From the NCBI GenBank assembly GCA_018857735.1, contig JABMCL010000020.1, positions 1,658,332 through 1,722,331 on the forward strand: DNA of 64,000 nucleotides. Reading direction: 5' to 3'. Positions 1-63,102 of the stretch are shown here, in pieces. The translations under genes were made by a program, and so were the position numbers. This DNA comes from Alviniconcha marisindica. Lineage: Eukaryota > Mollusca > Gastropoda > Provannidae. Each line of letters opens with the position of its first letter. Positions within the stretch are counted from its first letter, which is position 1. A model generated the notes under the pieces. The model had not been told where the DNA came from. It saw nothing but the letters and a program-made list of their open reading frames with translations, and did not search any database.

Positions 1-349
1 CATACGGGCTGGGAGCTGGGTCGGCCCACTCCTCAAACGTGAACGGCGGCGCCGAGGCCTCCCTCGGCCGACGCGACAGTGGGGAGAAAGCGCCAGACCC
101 GCGCAAAAAAGACTCTGCGTTGGCGTACAAAGCCAGCAGTCCCACCTCCCCGGGGGCGGTGGGGCCCTTGTCCTCCACCCCAAAGCCTGCCACGCCTCAG
201 AAGCCGGCCATCAACAAGTTCCAGAAGGACCTTGCGGCGGGGATCTACGCCAACCTGAACCGGCCAGACCTGCAGCACCAGAGGATGGTGCCGGACCGAC
301 TCCTCACCAGCATGGCCTCACCGCCGCCTGCTGCCGTCACCACCAACAG
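1..349 (+). CDS. Penultimate coding exon of an unrecognised disordered protein (5' end outside window)
   Basis: The reading frame is open from the window edge to a splice donor, AACAG|GTGAGG, at 349/350. The encoded 115 or so residues are rich in Ser, Pro, Ala, Lys and Asn, with no recognisable domain. One more ordered stretch (INKFQKDLAAGIYANLNR) sits near residue 77 of the visible part and could be a short interaction motif. The exon ends two bases into a codon (AG), and the exon at 1547 supplies the missing base to make AGC (Ser), so the two exons match in phase. GC content and third-position GC are much higher than in the flanking intron. I do not recognise the family. A cytoskeletal or signalling adaptor tail would fit the composition, but that is only a guess. 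Confidence 0.75.
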
Positions 350-1546
350 GTGAGGCTGTCCACAACTGGTGCTGGTGTGCAAGTTGCTCTCACACACACA
401 TACACACATACATGTGTGCGCGTGCATGCACACAACACACACACATGCATAGGCACCAGCACACGTGAGCATACTAACTATACAAAGTTTAATTTACACA
501 GCTTAAAACAGGCAGCAAACAGAGACTTGTGACGGGCGAAGACCGCAGAATGGAATGGAAGACACAGCAGGTCAAGTTTTGGCAAAACTTCATCACTCCA
601 AGGCAGCAGTACTGACTGAACTGACTTAACTGTGATTTCTTTGTCTGGATACCTGCCTGCTACAGTTATGGCCTAGAATTTTTCAAGCCCTGCTCTAGAT
701 CTCGTGTTTATCCCATTGCAGTTGATGGAGGTATGTTTTGCGATAAATGAAAAACAGAGTACTAGTCGGTGCTTTTTTGTTGCTGCTGCTGTGTGGATGT
801 AGATAGGCTACATTAGCTGTGTCGAAGGCAAGTTTCTTCCTCAACATGTTGTGTATATGGAACTGGATCCCAGTACAAACAATTTTTAAAAAGTTGTTTT
901 AAAAAATTAAAAAATTTTTTTTATCATCCTGATGCATGTTCATCATGTGCTAGGTGGTACGCTTTATCAGCTGAATGCACAACCAGAAAAGAGGATGTTT
1001 GGTTAGCTGATGCTTTGAGCCCAGTCAGCCACAGAGGGTGATATCAGGGCTAACCAGAAAAGAGGGAGAGTTAATTTACCCCCCCAACAAAACATGTGTT
1101 GATAGTGATCGTATGGACTAGGCACTATTACCCCCCAAGAAAACATGCGTTGATAGTGATTGTATGGACTAGCCACTATTGTCCTGCAACAAAACGTGTG
1201 TTGATAGTGATAGTATGGACTAGCCACTGTTGTCCCGCAACAAAACGTGTTGATAGTGATTGTATGGACTAGCCACTATTGTCCCCCAACAAAACATGTG
1301 TTGATAGTTTAAAAATTTTATGGACTAGCCACTAAACAAAACGTGTTGATAGTGATCGTATGGACTAGCCACTATTGTCCCCCAACAAAACATGTGTTGA
1401 TAGTGATTGTATGGACTTGCCACTACAAGTGTTGGTATTGATCGTATGGACTAGCCACTATTACCCCCCGACAAAACATGTGTTGATAATGATCGTATGG
1501 ACCAGCCACTGACCTGTGCTGCTCAGCTTGCTGTCACCTGTTTCAG
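350..1546 (+). other. Intron between the two + strand exons
   Basis: The intron runs from the GTGAGG donor at 350 to the CCTGTTTCAG acceptor ending at 1546. It holds an imperfect CA/GT tract near 390-450, AT-rich sequence, and a minisatellite that fills its last 470 bases up to about 40 bp from the acceptor. No further exon is visible. Confidence 0.7.
1078..1507 (+). repeat. Minisatellite, about 9 degenerate units of 48-58 bp
   Basis: Each unit holds the core TGTTGATAGTGATYGTATGG followed by ACTAGCCACTATTGTCCCCC. The cores recur at about 1112, 1166, 1214, 1262, 1320, 1369, 1412, 1446 and 1497. Units differ by small insertions and deletions. The array ends just upstream of the acceptor of the terminal exon. 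Confidence 0.9.
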
Positions 1547-1796
1547 CCAAGATCCACAGGACGAAGGAGATCTGAGCGGCAGCGAGAGCACGGGCTCTAG
1601 CACCAGTCTCGATTCCCAGCAAGGCCTTGTGCTTCCCCGGGGGAACTCCGCCGCTTCCTCGAAGGAGGCTCACTCCTCTCCTGCCAGCCGCGGCCCCAAG
1701 CCCAACCCTCCCCAGAGACACTCCAGCCTCAGCTCCAAGGGGTCTGCCGCTTCAGAGGAGTCCTGGTGCCAAAACCAAGACCCAGATGCTGCATGA
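1547..1796 (+). CDS. Terminal coding exon of the same unrecognised protein
   Basis: The acceptor CCTGTTTCAG is followed by a frame that joins exactly in phase with the exon ending at 349. It encodes about 83 residues of Ser/Gly/Pro-rich sequence with runs such as SGSESTGSSTSLDSQQ and RHSSLSSKGSAASEE, then stops at TGA 1794-1796. Oddly, the +1 frame carries on as coding-like sequence (SPGAKTKTQMLHERSRKSQD and a Gly/Ser/Lys-rich tail) to a TGA at 1918-1920, as if one base had been inserted near 1755-1765. Either the protein ends with a short odd tail at 1796, or an assembly or natural indel hides a 41-residue longer C-terminus. Confidence 0.7.
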
Positions 1797-3449
1797 GAGG
1801 AGCAGGAAGTCGCAGGACGCAACGGGGAGCGGCAGTGGCAAAGTCAGCGGCAAAGTCAGCGGCAGTGCCTTTTCACAGGTGAACGGCTTGAACAGCGCAA
1901 AAAATGGCCACAAAACGTGATGGTGCTGAGGGTGGGGACTGGTTTGAGTAACAGCAGTACTGAGTGGTGTTTCTGCGTCGGCACGGTGACCTTTGCTTTT
2001 GTGTGTTGAAGTCAGAGAAGACTGAAGAAAAAGGATCCTTTTTCCTTTTGTTTGTTTTGTTGTTGTTGCTGTGCTGAGGAGGAAGTGGGGCATGAAGGGA
2101 CCGTCCTGGAAAACACCAGCACACCTACACAACTTTAAAATCCGGGTCAGGAGGATTTTATGTGTTGATGGATGAGACAAAGGCATCAATTTTTATTCAC
2201 ACGCTGAATATACTGCTGGAATAAGGGAGATAATCCAAAGCTGATGGCAGTGACCTGGCAAATGTTGAGCCGAGAGTGAGGAAAGTTCTCAAAGAATGAA
2301 GTCCATGACAAAAGGTATGGAGGTGACGTGGTTGTTGGACTGCCCTGGAGGTCAACACTTGCATGTAGGCTGTGCTGGGCTAGGCTTTCCCGCACCCACA
2401 AATTCTGCAGTACCATGTCTGTGCTGCAGTGACTGGGTGAAGTCTCCGTCCTTCCATAATCACCTGTGAAACTCTTCTGGGCCGCAGAGGACCAAAACGT
2501 ACAGCCTGCTGTGCGGATGAGAGAACATTCTGGTGGACATCCTATCATTTCAAGGTGTTTCCAAGATTACGAGCTTGTTGCTCCAGGATTTGGGACATAG
2601 CGATGTGGGTGAAGCAGGGAGGAGATGTGTGCCGAAGGAACTGTATGTGGGAGAGAGCCATCTGCTGTTTCAAAGGCCCAAAGTCAGCGCAGCGCCTTCA
2701 GGTGGACACGATTCACCAGGCGGAGAGGGCCTGCACCTTTGACAGTGTTGCACCCAACAACAAATCGGTATGGTTTGGGCAAGTTTACAAGGTGAGAGGT
2801 GGGGATTTTGCTGGGTGCTGGGGGCTGTGAATGAAGGACACGGTCATGGAAATAAAGAAGCTGTCTCACAATATTGATGTGAATGACCGCCCTTTAGGCA
2901 ACAAGAAACACTGGTTGTCAGGAAGGAGTTGTCTCCCAGGCTTACCCCTTGTACCAGAGGGAGCATCTAGATGATGGTGAATGGTGTCACAGGAACCAAA
3001 AATAATAGTTCTGCCCCTCAAGTCAAAGTGGGCTCTTCTAGATGATGCCTTAACAGACACTATGTGTAGAGTCTGGAAAATGAAGTTGTGCATGCTGGAC
3101 TTTTGTGTATTACATCATTTCCTTGTTGACAACTTAACCAAACCACACAGGTGGTATGTTTCTGGTGTGTGTGATACTGATGATGGAACACACCAGAAGA
3201 CATTTCTGCTGGAGTCCCCCAACCCCCCCAGTGCTTCCTCCCACCCCACCCCCCACTGAACCCTTCGTTGTCTTCTTCTTCTTTTTTAAATGGGGTGTAT
3301 TTTTGGTGATTGTGGTCAGGGGTACCAGTGCGACTGATTCTTGACTGTTTGCCTGTCTCAAAGTCTCTTGTCCATAGCCCATAGTGTTGGTGCCATTTCA
3401 TGGTAGACGTCAGTCTGAAATATAGGTGCTGCAAGTGTTGTAAACACAT

Positions 3450-3550
3450 CAGAGCTCAGGAGCTGTATGAAACATTGAAAGTGGAGGTGGCCGTCCTGGG
3501 CTCCTAACCCTAATAAGCCTACGGTTTCTGTGGACGTGAAGCAACACTCA
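3450..3550 (+). mobile_element. Short retroelement fragment, family B
   Basis: This copy reads AGAGCTCAGGAGCTGT, then GGTGGCCGTCCTGGGCTCC, then CCCTAATAAGCCTACGG and GTTTCTGTGGACGTGAAGC. The same string, in either orientation, recurs more than ten times between 43 and 58 kb, so it is an interspersed repeat. Confidence 0.8.
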
Positions 3551-3706
3551 GCCAACTAAATGCAGCCCATTGAAAGAAAGTGTTCATCCGTTGGCGTTGT
3601 GTGGTTTTGACCTAGCAACCACTAACGTTTTAGGCTTGCTGCTGAAGTCATGCTACAGGTACCTTAAAACATTGTCTTGAAGAAATGCTTTATCATACAC
3701 GATTTA

Positions 3707-3712
3707 AATAAA
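3707..3712 (+). terminator. Poly(A) signal AATAAA for the + strand gene
   Basis: Canonical AATAAA in an AT-rich context about 1.9 kb after the stop codon. The cleavage site would lie about 10-25 bases further on. Confidence 0.55.
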
Positions 3713-3730
3713 GATTTGTAGACTTAAAAA

Positions 3731-5659
3731 ACGTGATAGTTTGCATTTATTGTATGCATTTAGAACTTAGAAAATTGTACCCATCATCATCGGTGAATTA
3801 GTCTGGAGTTTGGTCCAAACAGTTGACACTGACAGCAGCAGAATGGTACCAGTCACGATCAAGAACGGTTTAGAATCCATTTTCCAGGCTAATGTTAGTA
3901 ACAAATGCAGCAATCAGTCGCACAAATCCCTGGCTATCGGGCTGTCACCCCAGGAGGTTTGCAAAGAGGTGATCAAGATTTTGAACTGGTTGTGAAGACA
4001 AACTTACATTATAATGTTTATGTGCATCATGCTTAGTTAATTGCAATGTTTTTCTTCCTTTCTTTGATTTCATTTTCAGTCTTCTTTACTTACAGTTACA
4101 TTTGAAAACAATTCTGTTCCTAAGATTGTTGTGTTGTAGAACTAATGGGAAATTTTGGATGGGCATGTAAATAATACTGTAACAGTTCCCATCCGCAAGC
4201 AAGCAAGCTGCAGAAAATCAACCAAAAGCAATTGTTTGGAAGTAGTGGTTAGCTTTGTGGTGTTTAGCTGTAGTATTTTGTGACAGATTATGTATACAGG
4301 TTCTTCTCTACATCTGATTTTTTCCCCTTCTCTCCCATGTTTTGTGATCCATTTTCAAGAGTTGTGAGACTGTTCTTATTGGTGCAGAAAGTGTACATAT
4401 GCATCTTTCAGTACTAGTACGTGTATGTATGTGACATGTTGATGGGTTTTCAACTTTGCCAAGCCACAAAATGTGGTTTATAACACACATATATATTTTT
4501 TTGGAATCCAAATCCCTTCAGTGGCAGTTATACAACTGGTACTGTTGGGCAGGATGCATATCAAGTTTTCAAGTTTTCAGTTTGTATTCATCCCCCCCCC
4601 CCCCCCCTTCTTCGTTTTGACACTACATTCAAGAAAATCAAAACTATCTGGACAAGTATATACACACGTGTGTCACCCCCAGAACTTAGTAATATTACGA
4701 AAGAAGAATATGTGATGCTTTAGAAGTTAGATGAGTGAAGTATGTGGATATAATATTGTATTCAGGTTGTATGCAGAACCTTTTTAGACGTACATTATAT
4801 ATAATATACATGTACTAGCTGGGGTTTGAGCTTTGTGTTCTGCTTCTAAATATACCTGGTGGTTTCTTATGTGGAGACATGTTCAGTTGGCATCACAACT
4901 CTAAATATTTTTTGTCCATTCACATCAACAGGATATTAGACAAAAGGCATCACAACTTTTTGTCCTGTATATCATGGAAGAACATCAAGGAAACAGTAAA
5001 ATATGTATCTTAAAATTTGTGTGCAAGGTTCTACCTGCGTTTTTTTTCCTTTCATGTTTTGGTGTGTAGTGAAAATGTGTACATGCATTACACGGATCAA
5101 TTACAAATGAAGGATGGGGGATGAATGTTAAATACAACATGTATGCATTGTCAGATTTCTATTTCCCCGCAGCATTTTACAATGTTCTATCAAGTTGTTA
5201 TGTGGCCTAGCTCTCACTTCAGTAGATGAACACTACTCGTGAGAGGTGCATGCTAATTCAGTAATTGCAATGTTTATCTTGAAAATTGAGGTCTCAGACA
5301 TCAAGACTGTCTTTTTAAGTGCAATACCAGGTAGCTAGGGGGGTGTTGAAATGCCTGTGCGCTAAATAACTGCAACTTTTCACCTCGTAAATTTCTTGCC
5401 AAGTTGCACTTGCCATTGCGAGGCTTAGGCCATGGAATTCTTTTGAACAATCGTCTTCAGGGCTCCACATTCCAGGACATTCTATGCAAGGCAGTTCAGG
5501 AAAAATGGGCTTCTCTGCAGGCAAATAAAATGTGACATTTTTGCTGCACTCTGTGTGTATGTGTTGTGTGTAATGTAACCACAAACACAACCACCACTCA
5601 CCACACACGAACTTTTCAGTTCATTTTCAACCCAATGTTAAAAACTTAAAAACACAAGT
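3731..5659. other. Intergenic spacer between two convergent genes
   Basis: AT-rich sequence with no supported gene. It holds a poly-C run at about 4592-4607. The + strand gene ends on its left and the AMPK gamma gene ends on its right, so the two genes converge tail to tail. Confidence 0.5.
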
Positions 5660-5677
5660 CTGTCAGTCTATCAAAAT

Positions 5678-5683
5678 TTTATT
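5678..5683 (-). terminator. Distal poly(A) signal AATAAA of AMPK gamma
   Basis: The + strand reads TTTATT, which is AATAAA on the gene strand. It would give a 3' UTR of about 1.5 kb. Confidence 0.45.
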
Positions 5684-6579
5684 TGAAGAGCATGATTCAC
5701 ATTCAAAATAAATTCCATTAGACCATCATCACCCACTAAAATTCAAACTGATCCATATATGTACATACTTTGGATCCAATTCAATGCAGCTACCAACAGT
5801 GATGTCTGGAGGACATACTCCTAGCATCAAGATATGATTGTGTGTGTTTTTCCCCTCCCGCTTGTCAAAAAATACAAAAGTAAACCAAACATTTTAGTGG
5901 GAATTATACAGCCAGTGAAATCTGCCATTACCATCATGTCATCATGCTTAAGAACCCATCTCATGTCGTTTTAAAACACTTGCTGGTCTTAAAACGATAT
6001 GTCAGTTGCTTTGTACACTGCAGTTTATGTATGGGCAGCTACACACACACTAAAAACATGCGTTCCGGCTGACAGGAACTTTTCTGTCAGCTGATTTCAC
6101 AGCAAACTGTGTACTAACACCTGCACCCTCTTTTGAATCACATGCATGGAAGAGAAACTCTCATCACTATCATTGAATGTTAAATGTAAAGTCACTGGAC
6201 TTTTGATTTTCTGTCAAATACCAATCTGCCATGCTGCACAATAATTTAATATGCCTGCCATGGCTTCAAATTTGGTAAAACTACACCTTCTGCTGCAAAG
6301 AAAGAAGGGTCACCATCAGATGCAAACACAATCAAAATGGAACTGACATCTGAACCCACAGCTTGCGTTTTCTTTAAACGACAGGCAAATTGACTATAAA
6401 ACTTTCTAAGGCTTACTGAACTGAAGTGTATGACGAATGAGTCGACACAACATGATAAAAGATGCAAACCCACAAACTTGAGACTACATCAAGACGGATA
6501 CATTTCGCTCAATCAAAAACTTTGAAAAAGAAGAGAAACTGCTCAATCAGTCAACACATTCAAACCAGGAAAATACAAC

Positions 6580-6585
6580 TTTATT
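6580..6585 (-). terminator. Proximal poly(A) signal AATAAA of AMPK gamma
   Basis: The gene strand reads GCAATAAAGTTG. It would give a UTR of about 0.57 kb, so alternative polyadenylation is possible. Confidence 0.45.
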
Positions 6586-7141
6586 GCTTCTGTTCAGTTG
6601 GAAATGGGACAGGGGCAGTGAACCCCTTAAAGTAGTTCAAGAGAGACTACCATGTAAAAAGTCCAACTCAAACAGCATTAAAAAAAACACCCAACAATAA
6701 TTGAAATCTATTCAATATGGTACAAAGTTTGAACCCAACTATTTTGAAATCTATGCTGAGGTCATATTCAATATGGTACAAAGTTTGAACCCAACTACCT
6801 TAACAAACAACAGTTTTCAGTTTTATTGTTCTGTTCCAGCATGACTTTGCAGTCAAGTGAGGTCACAAAACTGACGAAATGCTCAACATGTCCAAAACAA
6901 AGCCAAGGTTCAAGTTCTTGCCATGGCTTATCAGCCAAAACACTAGTCATTACACAGACTTGTAAGTCACAAGTCTCAAGTTAACACCATCAATGATCAA
7001 AGACACAGTTTACTTGCACTATATTACATGTTTGTAGATTATTATTCATTCTTGTTTTGGCTGGAATATTCTTCAGACAGCAAAGCATTGTTTTCACAAC
7101 CAGAACACACTCCAAGTTATTCAAATAGCAGTTAACCATGG

Positions 7142-58621
<51,480 letters not shown>

Positions 58622-58747
58622 CTGCAACACACGAGCAGAAAGAAAAACAGGATTTCCGTTAGGCCATTCGCAGCAGTTAGAATCTGAAGAACACACAAAC
58701 GGACCAACAAATTCACAGGTTTATGATCCCATTTGCTGTCTGGAGAA

Positions 58748-58769
58748 GGGGGGGGGGGGGGGGGGGGGG
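58748..58769 (+). repeat. Poly-G run
   Basis: About 22 G, followed by a purine tract. On the gene strand it makes a C-run some 125 bases upstream of the exon 1 acceptor. Confidence 0.9.
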
Positions 58770-58799
58770 AGAAGAAAAAAAAGAAGAAGAGGAAAGGCA

Positions 58800-60184
58800 T
58801 CACAGGAACACATCGATTACAAATTGTAAGCAGTATCAGTAGGCAGTATCTGTAGGCAAGCGTGTATGAGTATACTGTTCAGAAAAAACAAAAACAAAAC
58901 AAAACCACTCAAAGGCCTGTCAAAATAATGCTCGATTTGTCCGCCGATTCCTTTCTGTGCGGACAAAAAAAAAAACAACAACAAAAAGCAGCCAAGGGCC
59001 TAGATCATTCTTTACGTGCGTAATGTGATGAGCGCGCCGTTATACACACTAAGTCCTGCAAGGCGATGGACGGCAGTCCGCATTTACCGTACTGATAGGC
59101 TCTTGGTGATTTTGCGGAGCGCATGATTATGGGCTTTTCTGAGCGCCCAGATACCATCTGCAGCTGAACGGTTGATGATTAATCAAAGCGCATAATTATG
59201 GGCTTTTCTGAGCGCACAGATACCATCTGCAGCTGAACTGTTGATGATTAATCAAAGCGCATAATTATGGGCTTTTCTGAGCGCACAGATACCATCTGCA
59301 GCTGAACTGTTGATGATTAATCAAAATAAATCAGACTGATGTTATTGAAAGCCTCCGTAATGGAGAAAAAACAAATTTATTGATGAATCAAATATACTGA
59401 AGACAACTATGTCTGCTTTGTTTTAAACTTATTCGATCATTAGTAGGATATAGTACAGAAGGAAATTCGAGTTCAAAAAGTTCAAGCGATGGGGGTGTTA
59501 AGACAAATCATCGCGATGGAATAGGCTAATTCGTGAATGTGGTTAAACGAATAAATAAAATAAAAATAAATAAAAATAAGTCACCTGATCTAAAGTAACC
59601 AAAGCCAAATCCCTTTCCACCGACACTTCAACTGTTCTGGTTTATTCTTGTTGCCGATGAAAATCAACATGCCACCACCACCACCATCACCCACACCAGT
59701 GTCAACATTATAATCAACAAAACAATTGTTATCAGTTTTACCGCGAAAAGAATCTTCCAAACAGGACATTACTGATTATGTGATTCAAAATAATATATAT
59801 ACAAAATAAAATAAATATATACAAAAACAGCAACCCACAAAAAACACAATAAAACAACAACAAAACCCACACACAAAACACCCACACACAAAAAAAACAC
59901 ACAGCAACAACAACAACAACAGCAACAAAGAATAATTAACAGCAGCACGTGTTCAAGAAGTTTTTAATGGTGACATTGTCTTCTCAAGTCGTAGACTAGT
60001 ATATATAGCTGCACCGACAGACCCAGGGCTAGGCCCGGGCCCAAAGTACAAGCGCCCTGCCTACGCTATCGGCGTGCACGGTGCGTTTCAACCACCGCAA
60101 ACCAGTGCGTTCAACGCAACCACTCACACAGGGACGCAGGCAGCAAACGGACCAGTCTGCAACAGTCGTAGCAGTTTAAGGAGG
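58800..60184. other. AT-rich stretch upstream of exon 1
   Basis: No gene recognised. Holds the 69-bp repeat, A-rich simple sequence at about 59770-59930 and little else. Confidence 0.6.
59118..59326 (+). repeat. 69-bp tandem repeat, 3 units
   Basis: Units contain GCGCATAATTATGGGCTTTT, CTGAGCGCACAGATACCATC and TGCAGCTGAACTGTTGATGA followed by TTAATCAAA. Confidence 0.95.
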
Positions 60185-60602
60185 GACAGATCTTAGTGGT
60201 GTCCTGACAGGTCGGACAGATCTTAGTGGTGTCCCGAGAGGTCGGACAGATCTTAGTGGTGTCCCGAGAGGTCGGACAGATCTTAGTGGTGTCCTGAGAG
60301 GTCGGACAGATCTTAGTGGTGTCCTGAGAGGTCGGACAGATCTTAGTGGTGTTCCGAGAGGTCGGACAGATCTTAGTGGTGTCCTGAGAGGTCGGACAGA
60401 TCTTAGTGGTGTCCCGAGAGGTCGGACAGATCTTAGTGGTGTCCGAGAGGTCGGACAGATCTTAGTGGTGTCCTGAGAGGTCGGACAGATCTTAGTGGTG
60501 TCCTGAGAGGTCGGACAGATCTTAGTGGTGTCCTGAGAGGTCGGACAGATCTTAGTGGTGTCCTGAGAGGTCGGACAGATCTTAGTGGTGTCCTGAGAGG
60601 TT
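60185..60602 (+). repeat. 30-bp satellite, about 14 units
   Basis: Units read GGACAGATCTTAGTGGTGTC plus CTGAGAGGTC, with CCGAGAG and TCCGAGAG variants. One unit lacks a base. There are no spacers, so it is not CRISPR-like. Confidence 0.96.
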
Positions 60603-61194
60603 ACATTAGTGCTCCGAGAAGATCATACATCAGGTGTTACAGTGACAAAACGACCCCTCTGGCCGACTGTGTCTGAGGCATCGCCAAGCTGGTGTTGTTG
60701 GATCAGTCACTTTTTGTATCAACAGCTAGACACAGGGCAAATCGTCCGTGTGCAGGAATGCAGGGAGCGGAGATTGGCCCACTTCCCGGTCCTGTCCCAT
60801 ATGTGCCCGAAGCTGTTCTGTCTGGGAAAAGTTGAACACATGTCCCCAACAGCAGTAAATACACAGTATCCTTTTTCTAACGCCTGTTCTTCTCAACCAG
60901 CCACCTCTTTGTTGGATATATACACGTGTAGATAAAGACAAAGTTAGTGACGGAGAGACACAGAAAGGACCTGGGTCGGCTTTAGATGATACACACAGAC
61001 AGTCGTGTCTGTAGGGGACGGGATGGGGGTGGGGATGGGGATGTGGATGGGGGTCGGGGCGAGTATAATTCCCTCTCCAGAGTCCATGACTTGTGCCGTG
61101 TGATACAAGAGTTTAGGTGTAAGAAGGATTAATCGACAGTGTGTCATCGCACTCAATAAGTCAGGTTACCCAAGGCTCCCGAGAAACCACTTAC

Positions 61195-61345
61195 CTCTTC
61201 CTGTCTGCCGGTAAAAAGACGTGTGATTGGTTGGTTAGTGTGGAAGAAAACAACCGTCCCAAACAAACACAGTTAACTACCATTTTTTGTTGTTGTCGTT
61301 TTTACAGAACAGTTAGTGACAGCAGCCGATGCATACACACATGCT
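61195..61345 (-). promoter_or_regulatory. Candidate untranslated first exon and promoter of AMPK gamma
   Basis: A near-perfect 5' splice site, GGAAGAG|GTAAGT, lies at 61195/61194 on the gene strand, and 150 bases upstream is a perfect inverted repeat with two E2F-like sites. The sequence between could be a 5' UTR exon joined to exon 1 at 58621. The call rests only on the donor and the promoter-like motif. Confidence 0.3.
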
Positions 61346-61347
61346 CA

Positions 61348-61389
61348 GCGCCAAAAGAAACGGCCGGACTGCCAAGTTTCTTTTGGCGC
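61348..61389. promoter_or_regulatory. 14-bp perfect inverted repeat with E2F-like sites
   Basis: Arms GCGCCAAAAGAAAC (61348-61361) and GTTTCTTTTGGCGC (61376-61389) are separated by 14 bases. The right arm continues as TTTTGGCGCGAAAA, which matches the E2F consensus TTTSGCGC on both strands. A hairpin or a paired factor-binding site are both possible. Confidence 0.5.
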
Positions 61390-61865
61390 GAAAAACCGGA
61401 TTCCACCGTAAAAAGAAAAGAAAAAGGATGCACTGTATGTCAGGTAGTATTTTAACAAGAAAATTATCTATCGAGCAACCCGAGTGACAAAACCCGAGAA
61501 TTGTTATTATTTAAAAAAAAAAAAAAAAAAAGGGACAGAGAGTTGGGGTTAAACCATTAAATAATGTATATTTACCAAGCTTCCGGTTCTGTGTCTGTGC
61601 TAAATAGAAAGACGAATAAACTAAAACAATGACTGCAAGAAAACCCAAACACACAAAAACTGAAACAGAATGCAATTAATGGTCAAGAAGGGCAAACGAT
61701 CCATGGACTCGCCTGAACTAGAAAATAGTAGAAGGCAGGTTTTCATTCTCCTGCGACCTTTGAAAATAGGTCAAGGTCACCCCGCAAAAGGGTCTGTATC
61801 CCTATACTAAGCATAAGAAATACAACAAAGATATAGCAAGCATTTCTGTGTATGATCGTAACAAC

Positions 61866-62063
61866 CACACAACATTTGCTGTGAACTGGAGACCTACTGA
61901 GAAAACACAATATACTGATTTTCTTTGTAACCATGTCAACCAAGCTGTCCAAAGATACCCCAAAACTCACAACATTTGCAGTGAACTGGAGACATACTGA
62001 GAAAACGCAACATACTAATCAACTGTCTTTTTCATCATGTCAACCAAACTGTTCAAATACTGG
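61866..62063 (+). repeat. About 98-bp tandem duplication, 2 units
   Basis: Both units contain ACATTTGCWGTGAACTGGAG, ACTGAGAAAAC and CATGTCAACCAARCTGT, about 10% diverged. Confidence 0.88.
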
Positions 62064-62140
62064 TGAAAAAAAACACCAAACCTTTGCTGCAGCCGAAAAT
62101 GTGAACATGTGGCACCCCATGTTTTTCTTTGCGGAGAAAG

Positions 62141-62182
62141 GGGGGGGGGGGGGGGGGGGGGGTGGGGGGGGGGGGGGGGGGG
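62141..62182 (+). repeat. Poly-G run with one T
   Basis: About 41 G with a T at 62162. Confidence 0.9.
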
Positions 62183-62309
62183 TCTTCGAGGTGAAGACAC
62201 GACACTGACGCAAGCATTCTTTCCACTGAGACTGTTCACGTTCTGAAGCGCAGGGAGATATTTGTTTACTCGACTGCACAACAACACAAACAGCTCGGCT
62301 ATAACAAAG

Positions 62310-62313
62310 GCCT

Positions 62314-62347
<34 letters not shown>

Positions 62348-62426
62348 GTGTTGTTGTGTGTGTGTGTTTTGTTGTTGTTGTTGTTGTTGTTGTTTTGTGT
62401 GTTTGTTTTGTTTATGTGTTTTTCAT

Positions 62427-62494
<68 letters not shown>
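62310..62494 (+). repeat. GTT and GT microsatellites
   Basis: GTT trinucleotides followed by a GT run of about 60 bases. Confidence 0.95.
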
Positions 62495-62497
<3 letters not shown>

Positions 62498-62684
62498 GTG
62501 AGTGTTTGTGGGTTAAGCTGTTCAGTAAATCTGTCTGTCTGTCTGTCTCCTCTCTCAATCCGCGTGTGACCGGCCGAACACTTCCAGACACTGGCATCAC
62601 CACTTTTGCCATTCCAAAGTCAGCCCGCATTAGACAATCCCCTCTGGCGAAATGGATCCCTGGGCGCAATAAGTGCACAGAAAA

Positions 62685-62685
62685 A

Positions 62686-62726
<41 letters not shown>

Positions 62727-62785
62727 TCCCCAACACCAACACACACACACACACACACCACACACACAACACACAACAAAAACAA
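62685..62785 (+). repeat. AC microsatellite
   Basis: AC run with CCCAACACC interruptions. It is the inverse complement of the GT run 200 bases upstream. Confidence 0.95.
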
Positions 62786-63102
62786 CACAAAAGGGGGTGG
62801 GGGGCAGAAGAAGAAGACCACCTTGATGGGAAGGGGAGGAGGGGTTGTTCAGCGTTCGATGACTTATTTCATGATGGCTCCACCTGGAGAGGTGGGAAGG
62901 GGGCGTTGGGGGGGGGGGGAAGGGGGACGTGAAGAGGAGCCACGCCCCAACAACATAATGATGACTAAACCAGCTCAGACATCATCCAAAATAAAAAATA
63001 AAAAGAAGAAGAGAGTACTGGTGGAACCGTACCACCATAGGAAGAAGATCGACACTCAGATTTGCTGAACCACCACCGCAAGAAGACGATCGTCACTAAA
63101 AA

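Larger units (their letters stand above)
1797..3730 (+). other. Probable 3' UTR of the + strand gene
   Basis: No further coding exon is seen. The stretch ends at a canonical AATAAA and includes a retroelement tail fragment at about 3450-3550. If the longer C-terminus is real, the UTR starts at 1921. Confidence 0.5.
5660..7141 (-). other. PRKAG: 3' UTR of the AMPK gamma gene
   Basis: This follows the stop codon at 7142 on the - strand and is AT-rich without coding potential. It holds a 60-base purine-rich tract on the + strand near 7195-7255 (outside the UTR, just upstream of the acceptor) and two or three possible poly(A) signals. The end point is inferred from the most distal AATAAA. Confidence 0.5.

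Noticed and set aside
60185..60602. CRISPR-like repeat array
   Set aside because: The 30-bp units are contiguous with no spacers, and the genome is eukaryotic.
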